DNA from: a virus
Virus record (IMG/VR): IMGVR_UViG_3300032213_001373
Span: 1-64,000 of that record
Length of the DNA: 64,000 nt
Strand: one strand, 5' to 3'
The notes beneath the pieces are model-generated. The model was not told where the DNA came from, ran no database searches, and saw only the letters and a program-made list of their open reading frames with translations. Shown here piece by piece: positions 21,444 through 28,534 of the stretch. The position numbers and the translations under genes were made by a program. Position 1 is the stretch's first letter, and every line of letters starts with the position of its first letter.

Positions 21444-22871
21444 ATGGATATCGCTATATTCACAGAGTCGTACGAACCAATTATGGGTGCTAAGCGCCGT
21501 CAGGTTCTAATCACACCACACGGTGACAACGTACGAATCTATTCACGCAACACTGACGGGACCAAAGGTCCACACAATAAGTGGGACGAAATTGATCTCG
21601 ACAGTCTCGTGGGACAGATCGGTGCAGGTGAGTGTCTTACACGCACACCAGTCGGCGTATATGTTACGTCAGCAGATGAGCGTGCTATGACAGACAAGGG
21701 TTACTCTCCTGTCCTTGGTACCAAAGCGTGCCAGGCTCACACCAAAGCAACCGTATCAACAGACCCAGTGCTTGACATCATCTATGAAATCTATAGCCGA
21801 GTCGAACAGCGTGACGCCACGCTTGAAGACTACGTTATCGATGGACGTCGTCAGCCAGGTTCTGTAGTGCCGGTTGTAACTGCTCCAACACAAACAATCG
21901 CACAGCCAGCACCACAACTTAACCAGGCTGCATTGGATAAGTTTGAAATCCAACTACCAGCAGCTCCGGTGTATGCAGCGCTAGCGTCAGTGCCACGTAA
22001 AGAACTTGCTGAAAAGTATGTTCATCGTCAGATTTGGAGTCGTGATGACTTCGAGATCTTTGACTATGCTCGTAGTAACAGCATTAACGTTCTTATCTAT
22101 GGCCCTACCGGTCCCGGCAAGACAACCTCTGTCGAAGCCTGGGCTGCTGAGCGTCAGCTCAAGTTAGCAACCGTATCTGGTAACGCAACTATGGAACCTA
22201 GCCAAATGTTTGGCAAGATGACAATGGTTGACGGCTCCTGGGTATGGATTGATGGTCCTGTAACTGATGTAGTTCGTAATGGCGGGGTTCTTCTCCTTGA
22301 CGAAGTTAACTTCATCAACCCTAAGATCTACACAGTTCTGTATTCATTGATGGACGGTCGTCGTAGCATCACGCTCCTCGATCATCTTGGCGAGACTATT
22401 CAGGCTCACAAAGACCTGACTGTATACGCAACTATGAATCCAGACTACATCGGTACAACACCACTCAACTTTGCGTTCCGCAACCGTTTCGACATCCAAA
22501 TCCCTTGGGACTACGATGACAAGGTTGAGAACAAGTTGGTTGATTCCAAGTCATTGTTGGCATTGGCTCGTCAGCTTCGCGTTGAAGCTGCTAAGGGTCA
22601 GTATGAGACACCAATCTCAACCAACATGCTCATGGAGTTCCATCAGTTCGTTGATGCATTGGGCTATGAGTTCGCAGTTGAGAACTTCATCGCTCACTTC
22701 TCTGCTGATGAGGCTGCATCTGTGCGCCTTGTCTTCCAGACATTCGAACACAACATCAAGTCTGACTTTGGTATCGAGATTCCAATTGTTGTAGAACAAC
22801 AACCAGAATCTAAATCACCAGACGAGAAACTTGCAGAGTGGGCGGGTCAATTCGCTCCTGTTAATGTCTAA
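21444..22871 (+). CDS. MoxR/NorQ-type AAA+ ATPase
   Basis: 475 residues. Residues 1-190 form a poorly recognisable N-terminal domain with a Pro/Gln-rich linker (about 150-180). The AAA+ module has Walker A GPTGPGKTT at about 220-228, Walker B VLLLDEVNF at about 282-290, a sensor-like YATMNPDYIGTTPLNFAFRN and RFDIQIPW, as in MoxR/CbbQ/NorQ proteins. These ATPases remodel partner complexes and are normally encoded beside a VWA-domain protein, exactly as here, 11 bases upstream of the gene at 22883. Inference: the pair forms a chaperone-like machine acting on a phage or host target. It is preceded by an unusual row of hairpins. Confidence 0.88.
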   Translation: MDIAIFTESYEPIMGAKRRQVLITPHGDNVRIYSRNTDGTKGPHNKWDEIDLDSLVGQIGAGECLTRTPVGVYVTSADERAMTDKGYSPVLGTKACQAHTKATVSTDPVLDIIYEIYSRVEQRDATLEDYVIDGRRQPGSVVPVVTAPTQTIAQPAPQLNQAALDKFEIQLPAAPVYAALASVPRKELAEKYVHRQIWSRDDFEIFDYARSNSINVLIYGPTGPGKTTSVEAWAAERQLKLATVSGNATMEPSQMFGKMTMVDGSWVWIDGPVTDVVRNGGVLLLDEVNFINPKIYTVLYSLMDGRRSITLLDHLGETIQAHKDLTVYATMNPDYIGTTPLNFAFRNRFDIQIPWDYDDKVENKLVDSKSLLALARQLRVEAAKGQYETPISTNMLMEFHQFVDALGYEFAVENFIAHFSADEAASVRLVFQTFEHNIKSDFGIEIPIVVEQQPESKSPDEKLAEWAGQFAPVNV

Positions 22872-22882
22872 GAAAGGACATC

Positions 22883-24820
22883 ATGTTCCAAGACGAGTTC
22901 AATGATGGCTTTTATGGTGCCGCCAGAGAAGAAGAGGAACAAGAGCGTGCCTTGCGACTTAACACACTATGTCGTGTGTATGAGCAAGCCGATCGAGTTC
23001 TGTCTGGCGACCCTGTAACAGTCAATGTCGTGACGTCTGGTCCAGCTCCGGCTTGGTCAGACGGTGCGTCAATCACATTCAATGCAGAACATATCACTGA
23101 TATGGATCTGGAAACATTGACACAAGTAACTGGTCTTAATTACCACGAGCTTTGTCATCACCTGTATACACCCCGCAAGGGAACAGAGATGATGAAGTGG
23201 GTAATGGAGAACAACTACATTGAGAGTATGAATATACTCGAGGACCAACGCATCGAGACTTTGTTTACCGCAAGGTTTCCATCTGTTATCCCATTCCTTA
23301 CAGCAACCTGTGCTAGGTGGCTGGCAGAGAGTGAAGATGAAGTTGCAGGCAATTACATTGCCATTCGTGGTCGCAGGTATCTGCCTGTAGAGATTAGAGA
23401 AGCATTCAGAGATGCTTTTGCTTTCCCTAATCTAATTCCAGTTATCGCAAGAGTTGTTGATGAGTATCGCTTGCTTACGTTCCCCAAGGACTACAAACGA
23501 GCACAAGAACTAATCAAAGAACTCAATGACCTAGTGCTCAAGCCAACAGGCATACTCGATGATATGCATAGAAATCCTAACTCACCTCACGGTGGTCCAA
23601 ATGGATGCGGTCATCGTGCCCCTGTGGCTAAAGGCAGACCAGAACCTGGTAAGGCTCAGGAGAAAGACTCTCAACGTGCTCGAGGTATGGGCACACCAGA
23701 AAGTCCATACACTCCTAGCAAACCAAAACAAACACCAGAACCAGGTGCGGGAACTATTGATCCTAAAGACATTGTAGATAGCAAACACAATAACAATGGG
23801 CAAGGCAGTAGTCCTGTACGCACTATGACACAACAGCAAGCATTGGATGTGCGTGACTCTCGTGTAGATTCACACACCCCACAGCCTGCTGGTTCTGGAC
23901 ACAATCCAAGCGTAGGTGGCGTTCCTAAAGATGTAATCAAAGGAATGTTATCCGACGCTATTGACGATGTACTTGCACGTAAAGATGTACAGCAAGACAT
24001 CAAGACTAAGCAACGTGTAATCGTTGGTGGTGATGGTAAGCACGACGATGCTACAAAGCGTGGCAAGTTTGACTTAACCGCAGCACCAGCAGAAGCAATC
24101 GTTGCTTATCGTCGTTTCGCACGAGAGCTACAACGCTTGCGTGATGACTCTGAACCTCATTGGGTCAAAGAAACTCCTACTGGTAAATTCAATGTCAATC
24201 GAGTTATGAAAGGCTGTGAACCTGACGAAGCATTCGACCGTTGGGATGAAGGCGATGATGGCTGTGACATTGAGGCTGTAATCCTTGTCGATCGTTCAGG
24301 CTCTATGTCTAGCGGTCGCAATGACCAAAAAGCATCGGTGGCCTGTTGGACTATCAAGCGTGCTCTTGAGCACATTGAGGCTCCAGTGACTGTCTATGCA
24401 TTTGATGACCAGAACGAGGTTGCTTACACTCGAGACGAAAAAGCCAATCGCACACAATACAAGTTCATCTACGGCAACGGTGGTACTCATCCGTATCCAG
24501 CGTTGATTGCAGCTGAACAGTTACTCATGGCCTCACGTAAAAAGAACAAGATGTTGTTCTTAATTACTGACGGTGAGTTTAACTCCGAAAAGAACGACCA
24601 GTTGATTACCCGCATCGCATCCCGCGGTGTTCTAACAGCCATGACGCTTATCATGAGTGACAAGGGTTACAATCAACTCATCACTGACTACAACAGAACG
24701 CCAGACGAGTTCCGTCATGGTGCCGAGATCTTTGGCCGTGTTAATAGCGCTGAGGATCTTCTTCCATTCGCTAAATCTATTGTTACTGGGGCAATCAAAA
24801 AGCGCTCCCGTATGCGGTAG
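22883..24820 (+). CDS. HExxH metallopeptidase-like plus VWA-domain protein
   Basis: 645 residues, partner of the AAA+ ATPase. Near the N-terminus, HELCHH (His88-Glu89...His92) is an HExxH zinc-protease motif, followed at 114-125 by ESMNILEDQRIE, which can supply a third ligand, as in VWA-linked putative metallopeptidases. Residues 240-370 are Pro/Gly/Lys-rich and probably flexible. A VWA domain begins about 465 with the MIDAS motif DRSGSMS (470-476), a conserved Thr in GNGGTHPYPAL and a later LITDGEF. VWA proteins next to MoxR ATPases act as substrate adaptors. Having a protease-like centre in the same chain suggests ATP-dependent targeted proteolysis. The substrate is unknown. Confidence 0.82.
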   Translation: MFQDEFNDGFYGAAREEEEQERALRLNTLCRVYEQADRVLSGDPVTVNVVTSGPAPAWSDGASITFNAEHITDMDLETLTQVTGLNYHELCHHLYTPRKGTEMMKWVMENNYIESMNILEDQRIETLFTARFPSVIPFLTATCARWLAESEDEVAGNYIAIRGRRYLPVEIREAFRDAFAFPNLIPVIARVVDEYRLLTFPKDYKRAQELIKELNDLVLKPTGILDDMHRNPNSPHGGPNGCGHRAPVAKGRPEPGKAQEKDSQRARGMGTPESPYTPSKPKQTPEPGAGTIDPKDIVDSKHNNNGQGSSPVRTMTQQQALDVRDSRVDSHTPQPAGSGHNPSVGGVPKDVIKGMLSDAIDDVLARKDVQQDIKTKQRVIVGGDGKHDDATKRGKFDLTAAPAEAIVAYRRFARELQRLRDDSEPHWVKETPTGKFNVNRVMKGCEPDEAFDRWDEGDDGCDIEAVILVDRSGSMSSGRNDQKASVACWTIKRALEHIEAPVTVYAFDDQNEVAYTRDEKANRTQYKFIYGNGGTHPYPALIAAEQLLMASRKKNKMLFLITDGEFNSEKNDQLITRIASRGVLTAMTLIMSDKGYNQLITDYNRTPDEFRHGAEIFGRVNSAEDLLPFAKSIVTGAIKKRSRMR

Positions 24821-24847
24821 CCCAACACAAACAAAAGGAGGTCAACC

Positions 24848-25045
24848 ATGTACGTAGTATTTGACGGTGTCACTGAGACACTAATTGGACCATTCAATGA
24901 CTATGAAGATGCACAGATGTTCATTCTGCACGCTTCTGACTTAATCATCGATGGCAATGTGTCAGAACTAACCATCGAGCCTATCTCTGAACCACAGGAA
25001 TGGGCGTTAGATAACTCATTGGAACCACAATATGTACAGCAATAA
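24848..25045 (+). CDS. Small acidic protein downstream of the VWA gene
   Basis: 65 residues with a strong AAAGGAGG ribosome site. MYVVFDGVTETLIGPFNDYE then DAQMFILHASDLIIDGNVSE, a compact α/β sequence with an acidic surface. Its end overlaps the next gene by 14 bases. It may be an accessory of the ATPase/VWA operon, from position only. Confidence 0.65.
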   Translation: MYVVFDGVTETLIGPFNDYEDAQMFILHASDLIIDGNVSELTIEPISEPQEWALDNSLEPQYVQQ

Positions 25046-25214
25046 ACGTGAGCTGTATACCGACGTTAATCAACTTAAACTTCAAGAAGATGAGCGTTAT
25101 GAAGAATACAAAAGAGCAGTAGTCCGCTTGTTCATCAAGAAAGGGCAAGCGGATTTACTTCCTATGTTAGGACTAAGTGAAGACGATGGTCAACACCTTC
25201 CTGCCGTTTCCTGA
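25032..25214 (+). CDS. Small charged protein
   Basis: 60 residues, mainly helical (QLKLQEDERYEEYKRAVVRL, then FIKKGQADLLPMLGLSEDD). It overlaps both neighbours. The tail coded within the next gene's start may be out of true coding sense, but there is no earlier stop. Function unknown. Confidence 0.5.
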   Translation: MYSNKRELYTDVNQLKLQEDERYEEYKRAVVRLFIKKGQADLLPMLGLSEDDGQHLPAVS

Positions 25215-25671
25215 CTACCGCAAGGTAGCCAGAACACTAGATACAAAACGCTTAGGTAAGCAACGAGTAGAAGGTTTACAGATACTCAAAGCTAACTTAG
25301 GTATGACCAAAGGATGGGTAAACCATCCTGCCGCAGTCATGTGGAGAGGACATGAAGGCTTATTGTCTATCTATATTCTCTCTATGTGTAATCGATGGGT
25401 GTCACTAGGATACAAAGACTCTGTAGCTGATCAAGTTATTGAGTTAATGGATCACATACCCGCCGATTCTTATACCAATCCGTGGTGGATGGGTAATGAA
25501 GAGTTCCATACAAGTCATCAGTCCAATCTTCAACGCAAGATGCCTATGCATTATTGCTTTGATGTAGATGATGACATACCATACAAATGGCCAATGCCAG
25601 ATGGAACCTTAAGGGTAACAGTTAAAAAAGAACCTAAAAAGAAAAGGAGCAAAAATGCCAGCAATAAGTAA
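25186..25671 (+). CDS. Pyrimidine-dimer-glycosylase-like protein (MSMEG_6728 family)
   Basis: 161 residues. The opening MVNTFLPFPDYRKVARTLDT then KRLGKQRVEGLQIL, followed by GWVNHPAAVMWRGHE, and WWMGNEEFHTSHQSNLQRKM matches the MSMEG_6728 family, related to T4 endonuclease V-type pyrimidine dimer DNA glycosylases (Pyr_excise). It would repair or cut UV-damaged DNA. The conserved family start favours ATG 25186; a GTG at 25177 has better ribosome-site spacing. A Lys/Arg-rich tail follows the domain. It fits a phage of sunlit habitats, which is inference. Confidence 0.78.
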   Translation: MVNTFLPFPDYRKVARTLDTKRLGKQRVEGLQILKANLGMTKGWVNHPAAVMWRGHEGLLSIYILSMCNRWVSLGYKDSVADQVIELMDHIPADSYTNPWWMGNEEFHTSHQSNLQRKMPMHYCFDVDDDIPYKWPMPDGTLRVTVKKEPKKKRSKNASNK

Positions 25672-26626
25672 CACAGAAGAGTTAGTAACTTCTGTGCCTT
25701 TCTTAGTTGGGTATGAACCAAAAGAATCTATTGTTGTCATCGCGTTTAAAGATGACAAAGTAGAATCTGCAATGCGTGTGGATTATCCTGAAGAAAGTAA
25801 TTTTGATGGATACATGCGTATTGCAAAGATGATTATGGCACAGGGAGTTCAAGATGTTGCCATAGTTAGTTACCTACCAGACCATATAGAAAACCCTGAG
25901 TCTGTTGTAGATCTACAGATTACGTTTAGCCATTATAAAATCAACGTTGTAGATTCTATAGTTGTATTCACCGGTAGATATGTGTCGCTGTTTGAAGAAG
26001 GTAGTCCTCCTAATGGATACCCAATGCCTGACATCAAAGAATCTAAACTTGCGCTTGAGACAGTATTGGAGGGCACACCTTTGCCGTTCAATAGTCTTGA
26101 CTCTCTAAGAGCATCTTTAACTATCTATGATGAGATTCCAGAACTATTACAACATATCTCAAATGTCGCTGTAGTAGAGGATGACGAAGGTCGTAGGCTT
26201 GGAGCCAAAACCTTTGACAAACTATTATCAGAGTTCTCTAAGGGTGGTAAATCTTTAGACTACAAAGAGGTAGCGGTATTACTCGTGTCTCTCAAAGATG
26301 TAACAGTTCGTGATTATCTATTAGGAAGCATTACCGAAGAAAATATAGATGACATCGAAAGTCTTTGGCGTTGGCTATTGTTAGTAGCGCCTGAAGGATA
26401 CAGAGCATCTATTGCATGCTTGAATGCGGCACTTGCGTATGAACGAGGTGGCGGTGCTCAAGCCCATGTCTTCCTTGACATTGCCTTCAAAGAGGACAAT
26501 GATTACTCACTAGCAGTACTCTTGAAGAGAGCTCTCAGCGCAGGCTGGCCTCCTGAGAGTTTTGCCACAATGCGTAAAGAGTTGCATCCAAAAGTGTATG
26601 CAGCTTTATTTGAATCAACAAAGTAA
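25655..26626 (+). CDS. DUF4192-family protein
   Basis: 323 residues. The N-terminus ELVTSVPFLVGYEPKESIVV then IAFKDDKVESAMRVDYPEE is the recognisable DUF4192 start (two hydrophobic strands around a G-x-x-P-x-x-S). The C-terminal part (SIACLNAALAYERGGGAQAH, then a LAVLLKRALSAGWPPESF segment) is the helical half of the same family. DUF4192 occurs in actinobacteria and their phages; its function is unknown. An AAGGAG ribosome site lies inside the end of the previous gene. Good support for an actinobacterial host. Confidence 0.85.
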   Translation: MPAISNTEELVTSVPFLVGYEPKESIVVIAFKDDKVESAMRVDYPEESNFDGYMRIAKMIMAQGVQDVAIVSYLPDHIENPESVVDLQITFSHYKINVVDSIVVFTGRYVSLFEEGSPPNGYPMPDIKESKLALETVLEGTPLPFNSLDSLRASLTIYDEIPELLQHISNVAVVEDDEGRRLGAKTFDKLLSEFSKGGKSLDYKEVAVLLVSLKDVTVRDYLLGSITEENIDDIESLWRWLLLVAPEGYRASIACLNAALAYERGGGAQAHVFLDIAFKEDNDYSLAVLLKRALSAGWPPESFATMRKELHPKVYAALFESTK

Positions 26627-26641
26627 AGAGAAGGAATACAA

Positions 26642-27289
26642 ATGCCAAATTGGTGTACTAACACACTCGTGATCCAAGGTGATCCCGAAGAAATGGAACA
26701 ACTAGTTCGTATAGTGGAAGGGGACTCACACCCTTTTTCACTTAATAGTGTAATCAAGATGCCACAGGAACTCAAAGATCAAAGCTCACCTGTACGTGAT
26801 GAGGTTGTAGGTAAATCAAACCTAGAAAAGTATGGTGCTAAAGATTGGTACGACTGGGCAATAACTAACTGGGATACTAAATGGGATGTAGATGCTCGGA
26901 TTGTTTCCGATATAACAAGCCCAATGCTTCCGGGATTACGAACGATAACATACGAGTTTGACTCAGCATGGAATCCACCGCTTAAGGTGTACGACGTGTT
27001 AGCTGCTCGCTTCCCCAACACAAACATCTACACCTGCTGGGACGAACCTGGCTGTGACTTTAGTGGCTACCGTATGTATCGAAACGGTGAGCTTGTAAAA
27101 CAAGTAGATGAAGAGCCGTCATACTCTAATAGACAACTCAACTACAACCCAACTGAAGAAATCTTCGATTACTTTCCTAGTGAAGGAGAGGTAGAGAAGC
27201 TACGCAAACAAGCAGAGGAAAGGAGAATGGCTGATCTCAATGTAAAAACAGCATTACTCAACATGCAAAACCTAATCAACAACTTATAG
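26642..27289 (+). CDS. YubB/DUF1281-like protein with ferredoxin-like fold
   Basis: 215 residues beginning MPNWCTNTLVIQGDPEEMEQ, the signature start of the YubB/DUF1281 family. A WYDWAITNWDTKWD-type motif and TYEFDSAWNPPLKVYDVLAA follow, and then CWDEPGCDFSGYRMY. Proteins of this group are widespread in plasmids and phages and have no established function. The last third (about 150-215) is charged and helical and extends beyond the core domain. Confidence 0.8.
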   Translation: MPNWCTNTLVIQGDPEEMEQLVRIVEGDSHPFSLNSVIKMPQELKDQSSPVRDEVVGKSNLEKYGAKDWYDWAITNWDTKWDVDARIVSDITSPMLPGLRTITYEFDSAWNPPLKVYDVLAARFPNTNIYTCWDEPGCDFSGYRMYRNGELVKQVDEEPSYSNRQLNYNPTEEIFDYFPSEGEVEKLRKQAEERRMADLNVKTALLNMQNLINNL

Positions 27290-27299
27290 AGAGGGAAGT

Positions 27300-27551
27300 A
27301 TGGACAACATGCATTACCGTCTCACCCTTCAGTTTGATATATCCATTGCAAAGTGGCGTATTGATGACCCCAGGGTTGCGGAGAACGCGGAGTGGTCTTT
27401 ATCTGTGTATGACCGTAACAAAGGTGAATGGGTAAATATCAGGGACTTGAACAGACCAGGAGAGTTTGCTCATATATCTCGCATCTCGCTTATGAATGAT
27501 GAGACCCCCGGTCGCACTCCGGAGGACCCCACCGACGATGTGAGCTCGTAG
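27300..27551 (+). CDS. Unknown small protein
   Basis: 83 residues. MDNMHYRLTLQFDISIAKWR then a WSLSVYDRNKGEWVNIRDL β-rich stretch and an acidic, Pro/Thr-rich tail. GAGAGGGAAGT stands right before the ATG. It may be a small β-sheet protein; no family recognised. Confidence 0.65.
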   Translation: MDNMHYRLTLQFDISIAKWRIDDPRVAENAEWSLSVYDRNKGEWVNIRDLNRPGEFAHISRISLMNDETPGRTPEDPTDDVSS

Positions 27552-27625
27552 TCTAAGGAGCTTACATCTATAGTATAGGCGAACAAACTATGATCAAAAA
27601 CTGAACGATAAGATAGGAGGAGACT

Positions 27626-27868
27626 ATGCAGATGGCATCAGTCAAAGTAAGAGATAAACATATAAAAAAGCTAGTATCAGCATTAGAGTCTGCTGGGCTA
27701 GAAGTATCTGTAACCAAGGGTAAGCAGCACATACGTGTGCGTAATCCCGAGACCGGCAAGGTGGTATTCTTTGGGGGCAATTCCCTCGGGGATTGGAGAG
27801 CGGCTAAAAATATTATCCGTGACCTCAAGATTGTCGGGTTTGATTCAACCGGTATAAAGTTAGGATAA
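27626..27868 (+). CDS. HicA-like small protein
   Basis: 80 residues with a perfect AGGAGG site 5 bases upstream. HIKKLVSALESAGLEVSVTK then GKQHIRVRNPETGKVVFFGG and DWRAAKNIIRDLK follow the HicA/double-stranded-RNA-binding-like fold: helix, G-x-x-x-x..., K-x-x-H-x-x-V/L strand, then an N/R-rich helix. In HicA toxins this His is catalytic. No HicB antitoxin is evident next to it, so it may be an RNA-binding relative rather than a toxin. Confidence 0.65.
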   Translation: MQMASVKVRDKHIKKLVSALESAGLEVSVTKGKQHIRVRNPETGKVVFFGGNSLGDWRAAKNIIRDLKIVGFDSTGIKLG

Positions 27869-27877
27869 ACTAAGCAC

Positions 27878-28159
27878 ATGGCTAAAAAAATCAATAAAAC
27901 TATTAAAGTAGCTTTGCGTAAGAACATCAATAAAGGTGGCGCATGGCTATGCGAAGTAATCGTCAATAATGAAGCAGGCGATACTGAAGTTGCAAATATT
28001 ACAGCGTGGGCAAATGCCTCTGCTGCAAAGCGTCACATCAAGGCGACCGTTATTGAACTTACCCCTCGTAAGAGCATCAAGCTGACACCGGGTAACTTTG
28101 ATGATAAAGAGAAGCCAACATTCTTTAGTGGCGCTATGACCTATAAGGTAGATGCATAA
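27878..28159 (+). CDS. Unknown small basic protein
   Basis: 93 residues. MAKKINKTIKVALRKNINKG then a WLCEVIVNNEAGDTEVANIT β-strand region and AWANASAAKRHIKATVIEL. It could be a compact DNA- or RNA-contacting α/β protein. It ends in a TAATG overlap with the next small gene. Confidence 0.65.
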   Translation: MAKKINKTIKVALRKNINKGGAWLCEVIVNNEAGDTEVANITAWANASAAKRHIKATVIELTPRKSIKLTPGNFDDKEKPTFFSGAMTYKVDA

Positions 28160-28287
28160 TGGACTATGAAACTGTACTTCCTATCATTAGCAGACCAGAA
28201 AAAACTGTTAATGATGTTATGAAAGAAATCCAAGAAAGTAATGAACCCTGTGGCTGTGGACATTGCAGCTGTGGAGGCAATGTTTAG
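28159..28287 (+). CDS. 42-residue protein with a Cys-rich tail
   Basis: Starts in the TAATG overlap at 28159. MDYETVLPIISRPEKTVNDV is followed by a helical stretch and the end CGCGHCSCGGNV. The C-x-C-x2-C-x-C cluster could hold zinc or an iron-sulfur centre. It is the last gene of the rightward block, in front of the terminator at 28313. Confidence 0.65.
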   Translation: MDYETVLPIISRPEKTVNDVMKEIQESNEPCGCGHCSCGGNV

Positions 28288-28312
28288 ACCGCATAGTGCT
28301 ATACAAGCAAAT

Positions 28313-28343
28313 GGCCCCCGTTCCTCAATTTGAGGCGGGGGCC
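28313..28343. terminator. Terminator between convergent blocks D and E
   Basis: GGCCCCCG (28313-28320) pairs with CGGGGGCC (28336-28343), with an inner CCTCA/TGAGG stem. It lies between the plus-strand gene ending at 28287 and the minus-strand gene ending at 28365. Confidence 0.8.
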
Positions 28344-28364
28344 AAATGTTTGTGTTGGGCGATT

Positions 28365-28496
28365 TTAGGCCTCGTTTTCGAAGTCCTCTAGCAATAAATC
28401 TTCCAACTCATCAATATCTTCCTCATCGAAATCCAAGTCTTCGAATTCTTCATCGTCGAACTCTTCATCGAATAGGTCTGGATCGAGGTCTTCCAT
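28365..28496 (-). CDS. Extremely acidic microprotein (43 aa)
   Basis: 26 of 43 residues are Asp or Glu and none is Lys, Arg or His (MEDLDPDLFDEEFDDEEFED, then more of the same). AGGAG stands 5 bases upstream of the ATG at 28496, so the gene is convincing despite its size. The regular spacing of Leu/Phe/Ile among acids suggests an amphipathic helix. Such proteins often mimic DNA or bind basic partners (inhibitors of restriction enzymes, nucleoid proteins or polymerase), which is inference. It lies downstream of the ribonucleotide reductase gene and ends near the terminator. Confidence 0.75.
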   Translation of the reverse strand: MEDLDPDLFDEEFDDEEFEDLDFDEEDIDELEDLLLEDFENEA

Positions 28497-28534
28497 GGTA
28501 TCTCCTGTACTAGTAGTGATTAAATGCTACACCA

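Noticed and set aside
27626-28159. HicA/HicB toxin-antitoxin pair
   Set aside because: The HicA-like protein at 27626 is followed by a basic α/β protein without the HicB RNase H-like or RHH pattern, so a toxin-antitoxin pair is not supported.
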